From NCBI GenBank assembly GCA_963082975.1, contig OY720349.1, positions 48,403,962 to 48,467,961 of the forward strand: DNA of 64,000 bases, written 5' to 3'. Below are positions 9,976-21,851 of this stretch, piece by piece. The first letter of the stretch is position 1. The number at the start of each line of letters is the position of its first letter. The position numbers and the translations under genes are program-made. The notes under the pieces were generated by a model, which saw nothing but the letters and a program-made list of their open reading frames with translations, searched no databases and had not been told where the DNA came from. The DNA comes from Labia minor. Lineage: Eukaryota; Arthropoda; Insecta; Dermaptera; Spongiphoridae.

Positions 9976-12900
9976 TAATAAACTACTCTATAATTTGTGA
10001 AATTAAAAGAAAAATTTTAATTTTAAGATAAAAATAAAAATTAGGTATGTATTTTAAAAATTTCAATTACGAAAATGTAATTTTAATTTAAACAAACTTT
10101 TTACCTCCCAAGCTATAGCGACGCCTTTAAAATCAAATACAGGTTAATAAAATTTTAAAAGTCAATATTTTCTTAAAATGTAAACTCAAATAAATTTTTA
10201 AATAAATTATTAATATCAAATAATTATTTTAAAAATTATTAATAATGTTTTAATTAAATGAAGGTTACATAAGGATATAATTTTAAAAATATGTCCCTCT
10301 CCACACTCCATTTATTTTTTTTTATTAAATTATTAAAGGAATAATGAGGATGTATTCATCCATGCCAATCAAAATTTTAATATAAATAAAAATTTTCCTA
10401 TGGATTATTGACGAATGAATTATTTGACAAAAATTTAATTAATTTTATTTTATGAAAAAATATTTTACTCATTTTTCATAAAGATAAATGGAAAGAAGAA
10501 TAGCATAGTTTTTGTTGCTTTTCTAATTAAATTTTAATAGATATACTTAAAATAAATAAGAGTAAGTTTAATGATAATAGTAAAAATAGTTTTATATATA
10601 TTAAATTACAATAAAAGAGAATAAAAAAGTAATTTAGCAAATATCTGATTTTTTATACTTAATTAATTTCATAATTTTATATATTCTAATTAAGTTCAGA
10701 GAAAAATGGAAAAAAAGGAAAAATAAATTGAATTTGGTCAATCAGTGTAAAGTTAATCATTTATAATGAATGTAAGTTATTTTCATTCGATGCAGTCTTT
10801 CTTGCTTTGTCTACCGTACAGGGGAAAATGTAAATTAACCGGATTGACATGATGCATTAGGGCGTTTGAACGAATCGACCACTGGTCAATATTCTCTTAG
10901 TAGGGAATTTTTAAATTTTAAATTTTCCCTGGATGAATTTCAAACTGGAAAAAATTGAATTACACGCCTGATGATGATGCTGGTGATGAATTAAATTGAT
11001 TCCCTTGAAAGTTAAAGTCTATCTTGTATTCGGAGAGGGGTGATCGTTGAATAATGACGAGAATAGAGAAAGGTCGTGATAAAGGAGTAACGTGGGGTTG
11101 ACGGGGATGGGAGGAGGGTTGGCTGACTGAGTTAAAATCGTAATCGAGACAGGAGGGTCAATTTAATTAACAGTGTGGTGGATGTCAATCAGAATCGCTG
11201 ACATCCACCTCAAGAAATAGAGCAGCTATCAGTACATCATATAGATTCAGGACTAATGGAGGAAGGTGGAGGCGTTCTATTCGGAACAAACATCTGACAA
11301 AACAGTTTACATGCCTACGATAATGGGAAAATAGAGAATGAACGTTAGAGTACAGGTAGACATGGAATTTCAAAGAGAGAAAGACAACTTTTCGAAGATT
11401 AACTTGCTTTATCTTTTTTAGGCTTTTGAAGAAAAAAATGAATGGATGGACAGTCAATTTATCTTAATTGATAAATTACAAAACACATTAACCGACCTAT
11501 TTCAACCATTTTTTTAATAATTTACCTTAAATCGTTTTTAGTAAAAAAAATTAGATTTAAAGATTGGACTGACACTATCATTGAAACATTGTATATATTT
11601 GTGAATTTAACATGAAATTTTTTTAATAATATTTAAATTATAAAAGAAACTGCAAAAATAAATATTTGTTCTGAGAAGCTTCCAAGAATGACCTAGATGT
11701 CGAAAATCATAAAATTTAATATAATTTATATTGAAACTTAAAACCTAGTGCTTCACATTACATTAAATCTTACTAATAAAAATTTTCAATAAATAAAAAT
11801 ATTTAGGTCTTTTTAGATTGGAGGAGGTAACATTAATGAAAATAAAGAATACTTTAAAAATGTCTCAATTAAATGAATAAAATTATAATAGTCAAATTCC
11901 ATTTATATATTTTAGAAAAAACCTCTGTCAAGACTACGTTATTTTATTCGATTTTTTTTTTCTCACTATTAATTGATTGATTAAGATTAATCTGTCAATT
12001 GTTATTTATAGTTCTTAACTCTTTTCGCATTCAAATTTAATGACAGATGCCTTTTGAGCGAAAACAATTGAAAAGGAAAAAGAAAAAAAACTTAAAAGTG
12101 AAGTTGATGGCTTCTCGTGTCACTTCCTCTCACACGTTTCTTCTCACGCCTTTTCTCTGTTTTAGTATTATGATTATTTTTATTTTTTTGTCTGCAATCT
12201 CTCTCTCTCTCTCTCTTTCGTCCATGTGGTGTTTCCTCGGGATTGTCCGGGCTCACTTCTTCAGAGACCCGTGTGTCTTTCAGAAACCGCTTATCTCACT
12301 AACAGCCTCCCTGGCAAGTATAAAAAGAAAAAGAAAACAAACCCCCATTGTGGGGGACTGAAATTTGACCCACAGGTGGTAACCGAATGCAGGCGGCAGG
12401 AAATGAAAAGCAAAACGGAACCGGGAGATCCAGACACAACATGCAATAACACCGATTTCGACACTCCCACCTTTCTCACCTCCGCACCCTTTCCAATTCA
12501 TTTCTTCTGTTTATTTATTAGAATAAAACGCTTCACTGATTATAAATCTATTCTTTACAAAAAAAAAAAGAGATAATATATATATAATAATTATTTAATT
12601 AAATAAATACTTGCTAGATCCGGTAATAATATTTAGGTAAATATAAAATATAGAAAAAAATTAATATATCCTGTTTAATTTTGCATGAATTGTAAAAATA
12701 AATAATGGTTTCTAGTAAAATACATTTTTGAATTTACATTGGTCTTAGATGCAGGAATAAAAAAGAGAGACTTGATAAAGATTTTGAAAATCAAATCAGT
12801 TTTAGGAATAGAAAGAGGATACGAATGAGATATAAAAATAATTTACAATTTTAAAATAATAATAACTTGAGTTAAGAATGTAAATATGGTACATCATATT

Positions 12901-13920
12901 TATTAAATAATATATACTCAAAAAAAAAACAAACAAATAAGAAATGTTTTTATTTAAATTAATAAAATTAATTAAATGAAATGTCATCTCGTGTGGAAAT
13001 ATTAAATTTCGAATAAATTTAAAAAGTCGTCATGGTCCCACCCCTTGAGGGAAAGGTGTGTTGAAACATTAGAGGGTGATTACCACTGTTTCCGGCCTGG
13101 CTCGCCTCGTGTGCCACTTTGTGGGCGTGTGTTTCGAAAACACCCTATTGCCTGTCATCCCACAAACTGTCAACAACATTCAACAAACCACGGTGCCAAC
13201 AGCACGCGTGTCGTGGCCGGCGGCTAAAACAAAGCCGTTCTTTATTCTATTCGCCGAGATTTGGTCAACTTGTGAAAAGCAATTCCACCGGATTTGCCTG
13301 TTAGCACATAAATTACTTTTGAATCGTGTCCTGGGGGACCCCGAACTCGAGCACAATTCGAACCCACATTAATACATGAGACCCATGGACTGAGAGCATA
13401 TTATTAGGCTTAACAGGCATAGTTGCCAGGCAGATTTATCGGGAGGCGATTTTATGCGAGAAATACACGACAAACGTAATCAATAGGAATTTATAGAACA
13501 TGAATACGCCTTGGAGAAAATGAATGAACATGGAAGGGTTTTCCGACATGAATTAAAACATTAAAAAACAAAACGAAAAAGAAAAGAAATTCTCACTGGA
13601 ATGTTGCTATCTACATTCGATTCTCTTTTCTTTTTCAGTTTTTGATCCTTCCATTCTATAGAATTTGAATAAGATAATAATGGGGTTGGATACTGAAAAA
13701 AATTTATGGAATTCTTTATAAAATTCGGAAAAAATATAATAAAAAACTTAGTTTTATTTAATTATTAATGTAGGAATGATTATTTGCATTGAATTATTAT
13801 TAATTAATATTTATAAATAAATAAATAAAAAAAAATAAAAAATAAATTTTATTTTTTTAATTAAAATGTAAAATTGTAATTAGGAAACCTTAAATAAATA
13901 AATAAAATAAAATTAAAAAA
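9976..13920. other. Desert with three prominent islands
   Basis: AT-rich DNA with islands at about 10770-11460, 12000-12530 and 13025-13450. The second begins beside a CT repeat (about 12199-12222). The third is the least AT-rich and holds short overlapping frames (13045-13372) in several phases, which argues against any one being real. A 90-codon minus frame at 11185-11457 is also unrecognised. These islands are candidates for conserved non-coding DNA. Confidence 0.45.
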
Positions 13921-14541
13921 AATAAGTTGACTTGTGGTCAGGCACAGGACAGACCTACGGTTTGAAATAAATTAATTTTCAGCTTCAGAAACAATTTCAT
14001 ATAATTTAAATGTATTTATTAATGCAATAAAAAACAGATATGGATATAACATAAATATTTTTAATTTTATTTTATTTATAATATATAAGGAGGCGCTGGC
14101 TGTGACGTCATGAACGGCTGGTTGACGTCATATAATTTTAAATTAAGAAAAAACTAAAGATGATATTTCCCGAGGAAAAAAACAATACAAAGTGCATGAT
14201 TCGTGGTGGTATGTAAAAAATCTCCTCATGTGAAATTTGGTATAAAAATAACCCTTCCCTTCCTATCGTCGATCGATAATACTACCACTCTCGGTTTCCG
14301 GATATACACGAAAAGTTTATCAATTCATCATACTGATGCATTAAGTAAATTTTATCAAAATCCATTGAGCCCTTCAAGCTGTACACATCTATAGGGACGG
14401 ACGGGCGGACAGACGGACAGACATCATGCTAAAAATACTTTTTTCTGTTAAGAAAATGCATGATTCGTGGAGATATGTAAAAATCTCCACATGTGAAATT
14501 TGGTGTGAAAACAATACCTCCCTTACTATCGTCGGTCGGTA
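13921..14541 (-). mobile_element. Helentron-like element, GTCC family, copy a
   Basis: On the minus strand this reads from ACCGACCGACGATAGTAAGG (ending at 14540) through the (GTCC)n-type microsatellite (about 14397-14424 on the plus strand), the core motif and two TGACGTCA palindromes (14103-14110 and 14123-14130) to a tail AAGTCAACTTATT. The 3' subterminal inverted repeat has decayed (CCTACGG in place of CCGACGG). The ETS-like ACCGGAAGTG of other copies is mutated here. Copy a is therefore older than copies d and e. Confidence 0.8.
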
Positions 14542-15764
14542 AAAATATAGAAAGCCTATAAATAAATAAATATTCATAAAAGGAATTATAAATTATTTGT
14601 GTTATTTAGGATTTAAATTTATTATAAATTAAAATTCAGTTGCTTATCGTTGATTTTACAATTGATATCTTCTTCTTTTATAGTCAAGTTAACTTATAAG
14701 AAAGTGTGAAATAATAATTTTGCAATTATCTTAATTAGAATGATATGCAAGGATAAAGGATATACAAAATAAATTATAGCCACAGTACAATTCTCTACTT
14801 AAGGGAGGAATCCTCTTAGCATTGTGATGCAAAGTACCAGCCAAGTTTTCAAGTACAAGTATTATTCGACATGTTTTAAATCCATCCTTTTCATTTGAGG
14901 TTGGAAAATAAAGTGTGAGTGAGTTTGTGTTTAGATGTGTCTGTGCGTGGGGGTGGGAGAAAGAAAGAGAGAGAGAGAATTGGTGTCTTTTAGCATTCAC
15001 AAGTTAGTCCGACTCTTCATGTACTTGAGCTTTACATTGCTGAACACAAAAGGCTGTAGATATATAAACGTATAAGATACATATTACATTTAGAAAGAAA
15101 TGTTTTAAAGGAGAATGCATTATGAAATTAATATTTAAAAATTAAACAATAAGGCATACTAAGTATATGCCGAGCAAGAGAGAATAGGAAGGGATTTTAC
15201 TGAGCTTTGAAAAGAAGAAGGGGGTGGGGAGTAGGGAGAGAGAGAGAGAGAGCTTAGGGAAATAATTTAAAGGAAATGAGATGAAACTAAATCTCAATCT
15301 TAGTAACTAAGCCCACTAAAAAAAAATTAATTTTTCAATTTTTCTTTTATATTTTGGTGAAATTTCATCATTTTCATTTTATCACAGTATAAACGAATTC
15401 ATCTATGGAAAGGATTAAAATAAATATTAGAGAGAGATCCTTGTTATTGTAAAGAATGAAAGGAAAGGAAGCATTTAAAATACTAATTAATGGAAAAAAA
15501 TTAAATTGTCATTTAGAAAATAAAAGATTAATTTTATAATTTAAATCTTATTTTCTTTAATCATTTTTTTTAATTTCATTTTGAAATTAAAATAAAAATT
15601 AAATAAATTTATTTTTAAATTGAAAAATGATTATATTAATTATACTTTTGAATATGAAAAAAATGGTGGGGTAGGAGGGTTGATTTGATTATTGACTATA
15701 CCTCCATTATTAGCAAAATTTTAAAATTATTTGAATAAAAAATACGAATTTTTTTTTCTATTAA
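14542..15764. other. Non-coding stretch with GA tracts
   Basis: About 14730-15260 is an island of mixed composition with two (GA)n runs (about 14962-14980 and 15236-15252). It includes an 89-codon minus frame that is largely a by-product of the GA/CT repeat (Leu-Ser-Leu-Ser). The rest is AT-rich. Confidence 0.45.
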
Positions 15765-15972
15765 TTAACACACTATGAGCGGGGCGGGTATTTGTACCCG
15801 TTGCCACTTATATAATATATATTTTCCCTTGTGTCACTTAAAATTACTTATTTTAAACGATAACTAATAAATATCCCTCATATAAGTGGCAACGGGTATA
15901 AATACCCGCCCCGCTTATAAGTGGCAGTCCCCGCAACGGGTACAAATACCCGCCCCGCTCATAGTGTGTTAA
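15765..15972 (+). mobile_element. piggyBac-like MITE, copy 2 (208 bp with TTAA)
   Basis: Same element as at 3635-3871: TTAA at both ends, CACACTATGAGCGGGGCGGG arms, and two internal CGGGTA-AAATACCCG palindromes. The alignment between copies is nearly identical outside the one segment of about 29 bp missing here, implying recent spread or a high copy number in the genome. Confidence 0.85.
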
Positions 15973-17130
15973 TAAAACAAGTGGTTTAATAAAAGTGAAC
16001 ATATTAAAATTTTAAAAATCGAAAGTGCTATCTAGTTATCATACATTTTACTAAAATGTTAAAAGGCTTTATCACTAAATTCCATTTCAGATTGTTGTAT
16101 ACTAGTCAGTTAATTTTTTGTCTTTGTTTTATTAAGACTTAATATTATCTGATGGAAATATTTTTAACTGGTTCATAAACAATAAAAATATAATTTTTTA
16201 GTTTATTAATTAAAACGAAAGCGAACTCTGACAGACTCTATGCTATAAAACTAGGGAATGGAAAAAGATATATATGCATGCATATGGATATAAATTGCAT
16301 GGAAGTGTTCATTTAATGGACTTCTTGGTGAATTAGAAAAGAAAAAAAAATATGTTTATTAAATTAAGAAAAATCATGTTATTAGTTTGATAAAATCAAT
16401 GATATTTTTAGACAGTGAAATTATGTATATTTAAACTTAATTTAATATTCATCGGATATTCAAGCTCAGCCACCCATTTTACTAATAAAGTAGAGTGAGC
16501 GAGAGAGAGAGAGAGAGAAGGCGTCCCTTTGAGTTTCAGTGTTAAATTAATAACTCATTGAATTTGTTTCGCTTTCCGAAGAGTTGCCTTTAGTATTATT
16601 AATAGAAGCCTACTCATTCCACATCTCCATTTCAATTATGTATTTAGCTTTAATTACCCGCAAATCTAAACCATAGGCATATTTCACAAATAATTTAAAG
16701 AATCTATTTAAATAAAATAATTTATTGATGATAGCAAAATAAAAATAATTAACACTTCAAATTTTTTTATCATTGAATTCTTTTATAATTTATTTATCTT
16801 TTAAATAAACATAAAGCAAAACATTACATATTTATATAATTCTACTTCCACAAATAGATTTAAAAGCTCGGCTAAATTCAATGAAAACGGGAGATATAAA
16901 TATTAAAAGGATTATATTTTGAACATGGGTCGCTACCTTAGGTGATAAAGATTATTAAAGCCCATCCCATTCCTTCTTATAATAATAATTCATATTTTAT
17001 ATGTATTAAAATATTTTAATTTATTTTTTTGATTAGTTTTGGAGTTATCAATTAGATATTTGGAGGGGTCATTTTATGATCGTCGATGTTTGACAAACAT
17101 ATTGTACAAAACGCCTAGCGTAACTATTTA
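15973..17130. other. AT-rich spacer with GA tract
   Basis: Low-complexity A/T sequence. A (GA)n tract lies at about 16499-16520, followed by a modest island at about 16520-16680. No gene is supported. Confidence 0.45.
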
Positions 17131-17620
17131 TAAGAGGACAGGTCAATAAGTCTGTGACTTTTTGAATTTCCCGTCTCTTAAATTAAATGGCAATACTGCT
17201 CCTGTTAGCAGGCAACTATCAGCTGACTCCTGTCGACACAGCTGGGTCTTTTAGTTGTTGTTTGACATTCATTAATAGCAGACTTCTAGAAAATTAAAAA
17301 AGTGAATTTCCATGAATATCCATGAATTAGTACAAATTACTCCCTCATCCGCCCTATTCTCCGGAATTAGCCCCGAGTGACTATTTCTTGTTTCCAAACC
17401 TGAAGAAATGGCTCGACGGAAAGAGATTTAACTCCAACGATGAAATCATCTCACAAACAAATCTCGACAAATCTTATTTTTTGGAAGAAATAAAAAAAAT
17501 TAGAGAAACGTTGGACGCAATGTATAGAGCTCAAAGAAGACTACGTTGAAAAATAAAATAATTTTTTGTCCAAAATCATTTTCATTTAAAAAGTCACGTT
17601 CTTAATGACCTGCCCTCGTA
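17131..17620 (+). mobile_element. mariner element, internally deleted
   Basis: Ends are TAAGAGGACAGGTCAATAAG and, on the other strand, TACGAGGGCAGGTCATTAAG, each bearing the TA target. Only the last 68 codons of transposase remain (17346-17549), directly after a non-coding 5' part. The element is therefore a deletion derivative that kept both ends, and it could in principle be mobilised by a related enzyme. Confidence 0.85.
17346..17549 (+). pseudogene. mariner transposase C-terminal remnant
   Basis: The frame beginning HPPYSPELAPSDYFLFPNLK and running to a TGA at 17547-17549 is a standard mariner C-terminus. It includes the third catalytic Asp in the PSDYF motif and the KKWL-GKRF segment that follows it. 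No stop codon occurs in these 67 codons. The first two catalytic aspartates are absent, so it is not functional. Confidence 0.85.
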
Positions 17621-18773
17621 ACTAAATTAAATTTAGTCAAAACTGGTGAATATTTGGAATAATAAAAAATGAATAGAAAATATTATATTAAATATAAATG
17701 TATAAAAATCCAAAGATAAAAACCTACTTTTTGAACTACTTAAAGTTATAAATAACTTATAACATTTATTTTAATAGTATAATTTATAAATGTATATATA
17801 TATATACATAAAAGTGTGAATTTAAATAATTATATCAAGTTAATTAAAATGAATTGAGGAGGTTGTATATAATATGAAATAATTTATGTATATTAGTTAA
17901 TTGAATAGACAATTATGCTAGTCGGTTATATTAGTATAAATGTACATATTATGCTATATTTGAGTTAAGTGAGAGTTAAAAGCTACATGCTAATGGGATG
18001 GCTGTTCGACTTGGAAATCAACATTTCCAGGATCTGCTCAGCCAAGTTTCCTTGATTTGAATCGAGATGCTCCGCCTCTGAGAGCCTCTTGGGAACGCAA
18101 AAAAAAAAAAAAAATTAAATCAAGTGACATGGAGACATGTTTTGTGAATTCCCAACTAGGATCTAAATATCGCTCTTTTTCTCCACCATTCCTCTTCTTT
18201 CTTTTCTTTCTCTATTCTCTTTTAAAACACTGAGGTGCAGTTTGGGTATAGCATATCACACCTACACACCCACAACCCCTCAGGCATTGGATGACACTCG
18301 CAAGCTTTTTGAATTATTTTACAGATATTGGCTTTTTTTGTGGGTAAAAAGTTCTTTTAAAAGGACAAAATACTTTGCAATTTTGTTTTCGACTTGAGGA
18401 AAAGAAAGTATAAATAAAACAAAAAAACCATAAGTGAACAAGAAATTGCATATCAACTCATAAACATAAAAGCATATAGTATAAGTTAAATAGACTCAGT
18501 AATAAAAAAAAATAGAAAAAAACAATCAATTCTTTTGTTTTTTCTTCGAGAAATATCATGAGAAATAAACACATGGAAATCTTTTTGATCAATAAATTAT
18601 AATAAATTAAAAAAATATATATTCAAAATTTAAGAGAATAAATATTTTTTTAAAAGAAAATTAAATTATTCGGTTATATACCACAGAGTTACAACACATT
18701 ATTTGATAAGTAAAAAACAAGTGAAAATTATTATTCGGAGTAACAACTAAGACGTCTAACATTTCTTTTTTTT
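17621..18773. other. Spacer with island 17990-18330
   Basis: AT-rich, with a TA run near 17795-17808. The island at about 17990-18330 has balanced composition, an A-tract near 18099-18114 and CT-rich segments. No ORF or RNA gene is recognised. Confidence 0.45.
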
Positions 18774-19151
18774 ACCGACCGACGATAGTAAGGGAGGTAT
18801 TGTTTTCACACCAAATTTCACATGTGGAGATTTTTACATATCTCCACGAATCATGCATTTTCTAAACAGAAAAAAGTATTTTTAGCATGATGTCTGTCCG
18901 TCCGTCCGTCCGTCCGTATAGATGTGTACAGCCTGAACGGCTCAACCGATTTTGATGAAATTTGGTATATTTACTTAATGCATCAGTGGGATGAATTGAT
19001 CAACTTTTGGTGTATATCCGGAAACCGGAAGTGGTAGTATTAGCGATCGACGATAGGAAGGGAAGGGTTATTTTCACTCCAAATTTCACATGAGGAGATT
19101 TTTTTATATATCACCACGAATCAAGCACTTTGTATTGGTTTGTATTGGTTA
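18774..19151 (+). mobile_element. Helentron-like element, GTCC family, copy b (3'-truncated)
   Basis: Begins ACCGACCGACGATAGTAAGG. It shows the stem-loop GTGGAGAT...ATCTCCAC, a (GTCC)n run at about 18891-18918, the core TGATGAAATTTGGTAT and the ETS-like ACCGGAAGTG (19024-19033), then the second half of the internal duplication. It stops after GTATTGG, where TTTGTATTGG is duplicated and unrelated sequence follows. The TGACGTCA pair, subterminal repeat and 3' hairpin are missing. Confidence 0.8.
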
Positions 19152-21383
19152 ACCGACTTCATAGGCGTTGTCCTATCGTAGAATGAACAAAAGTAATTTT
19201 TTTAATGTTATTTAAGTATTTTTTAATGAAAAACAAATCAAATTCAAATGTTTTGTTTAATTAAAAAGTTATAATATTCTAAAGCAAAATAGATTTATGA
19301 ATAAATCCGACGATATTCAAAAAATAACGTTTAAATAAATAATTTTATATTTATAGGTAAAACTATTTTATTGTTCATACTAAAGGATCAAATAAAACGT
19401 TAAATGGTGAGAGTTAATGAATAAATCCAATGGTTGAACCTACCTTTTACAGGATGAATAAAAGTTAATTTGTTCCCTATAGGGCTCTCAGGGAAATTTC
19501 CCAGGCAATTGCCAACACCAGTGATAGTCAGTGTCTATGAAAGCACGTAAAGACACGAAGAGATAGAAAACGGGCAAAGAAAAACCCACGGGAAATGCGA
19601 CAGTTAACGCCTCTAAGGAGCTGTTATCCTTCTTCGATATATATCAACTGGTTAATTTATTAGTTGCAAAAAAAAAAATAAATGAATAAATATTTGTTAT
19701 TAGATGAGAACCAAGAAAATTAATAAAAAAAATATTAATAATTTTCAAAGTAAGATATTAAAATGAAAAAAAAAATAGAAAATTTATTTCCAAATGGAAT
19801 ACAATGACGAATAATATTCAAATATTGTAATAGATGGTATAAATGTCATACAAAGTACATAAATTCATAAATAGAATAATATGAGAATGGCACCCTCGAT
19901 GAATTATTTCTTTACAGTTGACATTTCTCTAATAAAGACAAACTGTAATTTCATATTCTGTATCAGAAAATATTCCCAAATAATTATTTTTTAAATAAAC
20001 TAGAATTCTGGTTATTTAAAAATATATTTTCTAATTATATTGATTATACCTATACTAACTTATATATTAACTGTATTAATTTATTATAAAAGTATATAAT
20101 ATATTTATTTTTTTCTTATAATTTATTTAAATTTATTAATGCAAGTTAAAATATGCTTATATATAAAAATATTGGTTTAGAAATGATAAATGAAAAAAAA
20201 ATATATTATAAATTCTCTAGATTGATTTAGTAATTTTGTTAACAAAGAAAATCTATAATTAATAAAAACCTATAAAATAATTAAAATAAATTTGATTAAT
20301 ATGAATAGATTTTTTTTTCTTCCAATGTTTATTAATTAAATATTGGATTTATTATATGATTCGAGGTTATCGTGAATTAAATAAATCACGATGTATGATT
20401 TAAAAATGCTTAAAATATCATGTAAAAAATGAACTTCATATGTTCGACAATAAACTAAAAAGTTCATACAAATTCATTACACACCCCTATACATACACCC
20501 ACTATATATATTATTGAAACAAAATAAATGTAGGAAAACAAAAGAACATTTCTCTATTGTATTAAGATTTTAATTAAAATTAAAACTCGGTTATAAATAA
20601 ATTTCGCTAATACTATCAGCTTCCTTGTATTTGTGAGTTTGATTATTTATTAATTCCATGGTGGAATGTAGTACTTTCCTTCAGCAAATTAATATTAACA
20701 ACACGGGGCTGAGGATCGAGTGAGTCTTCAGTCTCTCACCTTCGAAATGCGCCCTGTCCCCGGCCTCATTACGGCCCTTAGGCCCTGGGGACATATGCAT
20801 TCGGAATGGAAGCTTTGTAACATCAAGGGCATGTCCGTTCTTATTAGTTTGCTAGGCCATTGTGGTCCTGTCTGTCCTCCGGGATTTGGCCTCCCCGCCC
20901 AGGATGAAATGTGTTTGCCCCTGGAGTCACCCTACTACCCGCCGTCTTAATCTCGCATGTGACTGTGCCGGTGGGAGGGATGGTAGTTGGGGAATAGTGG
21001 GGGGATGGGGCAAGGGTCCACTGTTTGCTTTCGAGCTGGGAAAATGACAGATGAAACGACTGGGGAGGAAACTTCTGTCAAAAATTTCACCACCAAACTA
21101 TATATATTAATTTGGTATAAAAACATGTTCAAAATGTTTCTAAAGACAACCCCCTTTTTTTATTACTTTTATTTTTCATGTTTTTTTTTTATTTTCACTA
21201 TAGACAGGCAGCATAAAATCTGAACATTTCGAGTTATTTCTGAAATATTTTATTTTACCATCTGGGAATGGATTAAAATAGATCTAAAAAGTTTCCTGCT
21301 TAGTTTTTCATTATATAAAGAAATTATTACTCCTGAATAAATCTTATTTTACCGGTATATATATATATATATATATATATTAA
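19152..21383. other. Desert with islands 19420-19640 and 20690-21110
   Basis: A/T-rich between the islands. The segment at 20690-21110 is one of the most GC-rich stretches of the window (CCTGTCCCCGGCC, GGGGGATGGGGCAAGGG) with sharp edges. It has a 76-codon open frame (20720-20950), but other phases are also open and no family is recognisable. A (TA)n run lies at about 21357-21380. Confidence 0.45.
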
Positions 21384-21851
21384 TATATGAGGGGTGTTCA
21401 AAGTATTCTCGGTAACGGGGTAATTTAGCAGTGACGAAGGGATTTAAATTATTTCAGTTGGTAACGACATTCCCTGAAAAATTCATTTATTTATCATTAG
21501 TACTAATCTAATTATCGTTGGTGTAAGAAGACCAGAATGACTGATGCGACAATGTTGAGAAAAATGGTTTGAAGAAATAAAGCATACACCTTACTGCCCA
21601 GGCCTTGCCCCAGTGATTACTTCTTGTTCCCCAACCTAAAAAAAAGATCTTCGTGGAAAACGTTTTTCTGACGATGAAAAGCTGAAGGTGGCAATTAATG
21701 CACATTTTGAGGACAAGAAGGAAAAATATTTTTTAGAGCAAACAAGTGTATTGAGGTTATGGGGGACTACATTGAAAAATAAATTTTAGTTAGAAGTTTC
21801 TGCATTTTCCTTCATACCTATACCGAGAATTCTTTGTACACCCCTCGTATA
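21384..21851 (+). mobile_element. mariner element, internally deleted and frameshifted
   Basis: Matched ends: TATATGAGGGGTGTTCAAAG at the left and, on the other strand, TATACGAGGGGTGTACAAAG at the right, each followed by ATTCTCGGTA. Transposase sequence survives only from about 21587. The left TA border merges with a TA microsatellite, so the exact edge is uncertain by a few bases. Confidence 0.8.
21587..21785 (+). pseudogene. mariner transposase C-terminal remnant
   Basis: Reading across at least two frameshifts gives PYCPGLAP, then SDYFLFPNLKK, then LRGKRFSDDEKLKVAINAHF and KEKYFLEQ. This is the mariner C-terminal region around the third catalytic Asp. The rest of the enzyme is deleted. 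It cannot encode a working protein. Confidence 0.8.

Noticed and set aside
12047..12576. Overlapping 104- and 116-codon frames
   Set aside because: Several phases on both strands are open at once across the island, and the frames include CT- and A-repeat translations.
13045..13372. Three overlapping plus-strand frames of 60-98 codons
   Set aside because: All three phases are open, which indicates low stop density in a GC-richer island rather than coding selection.
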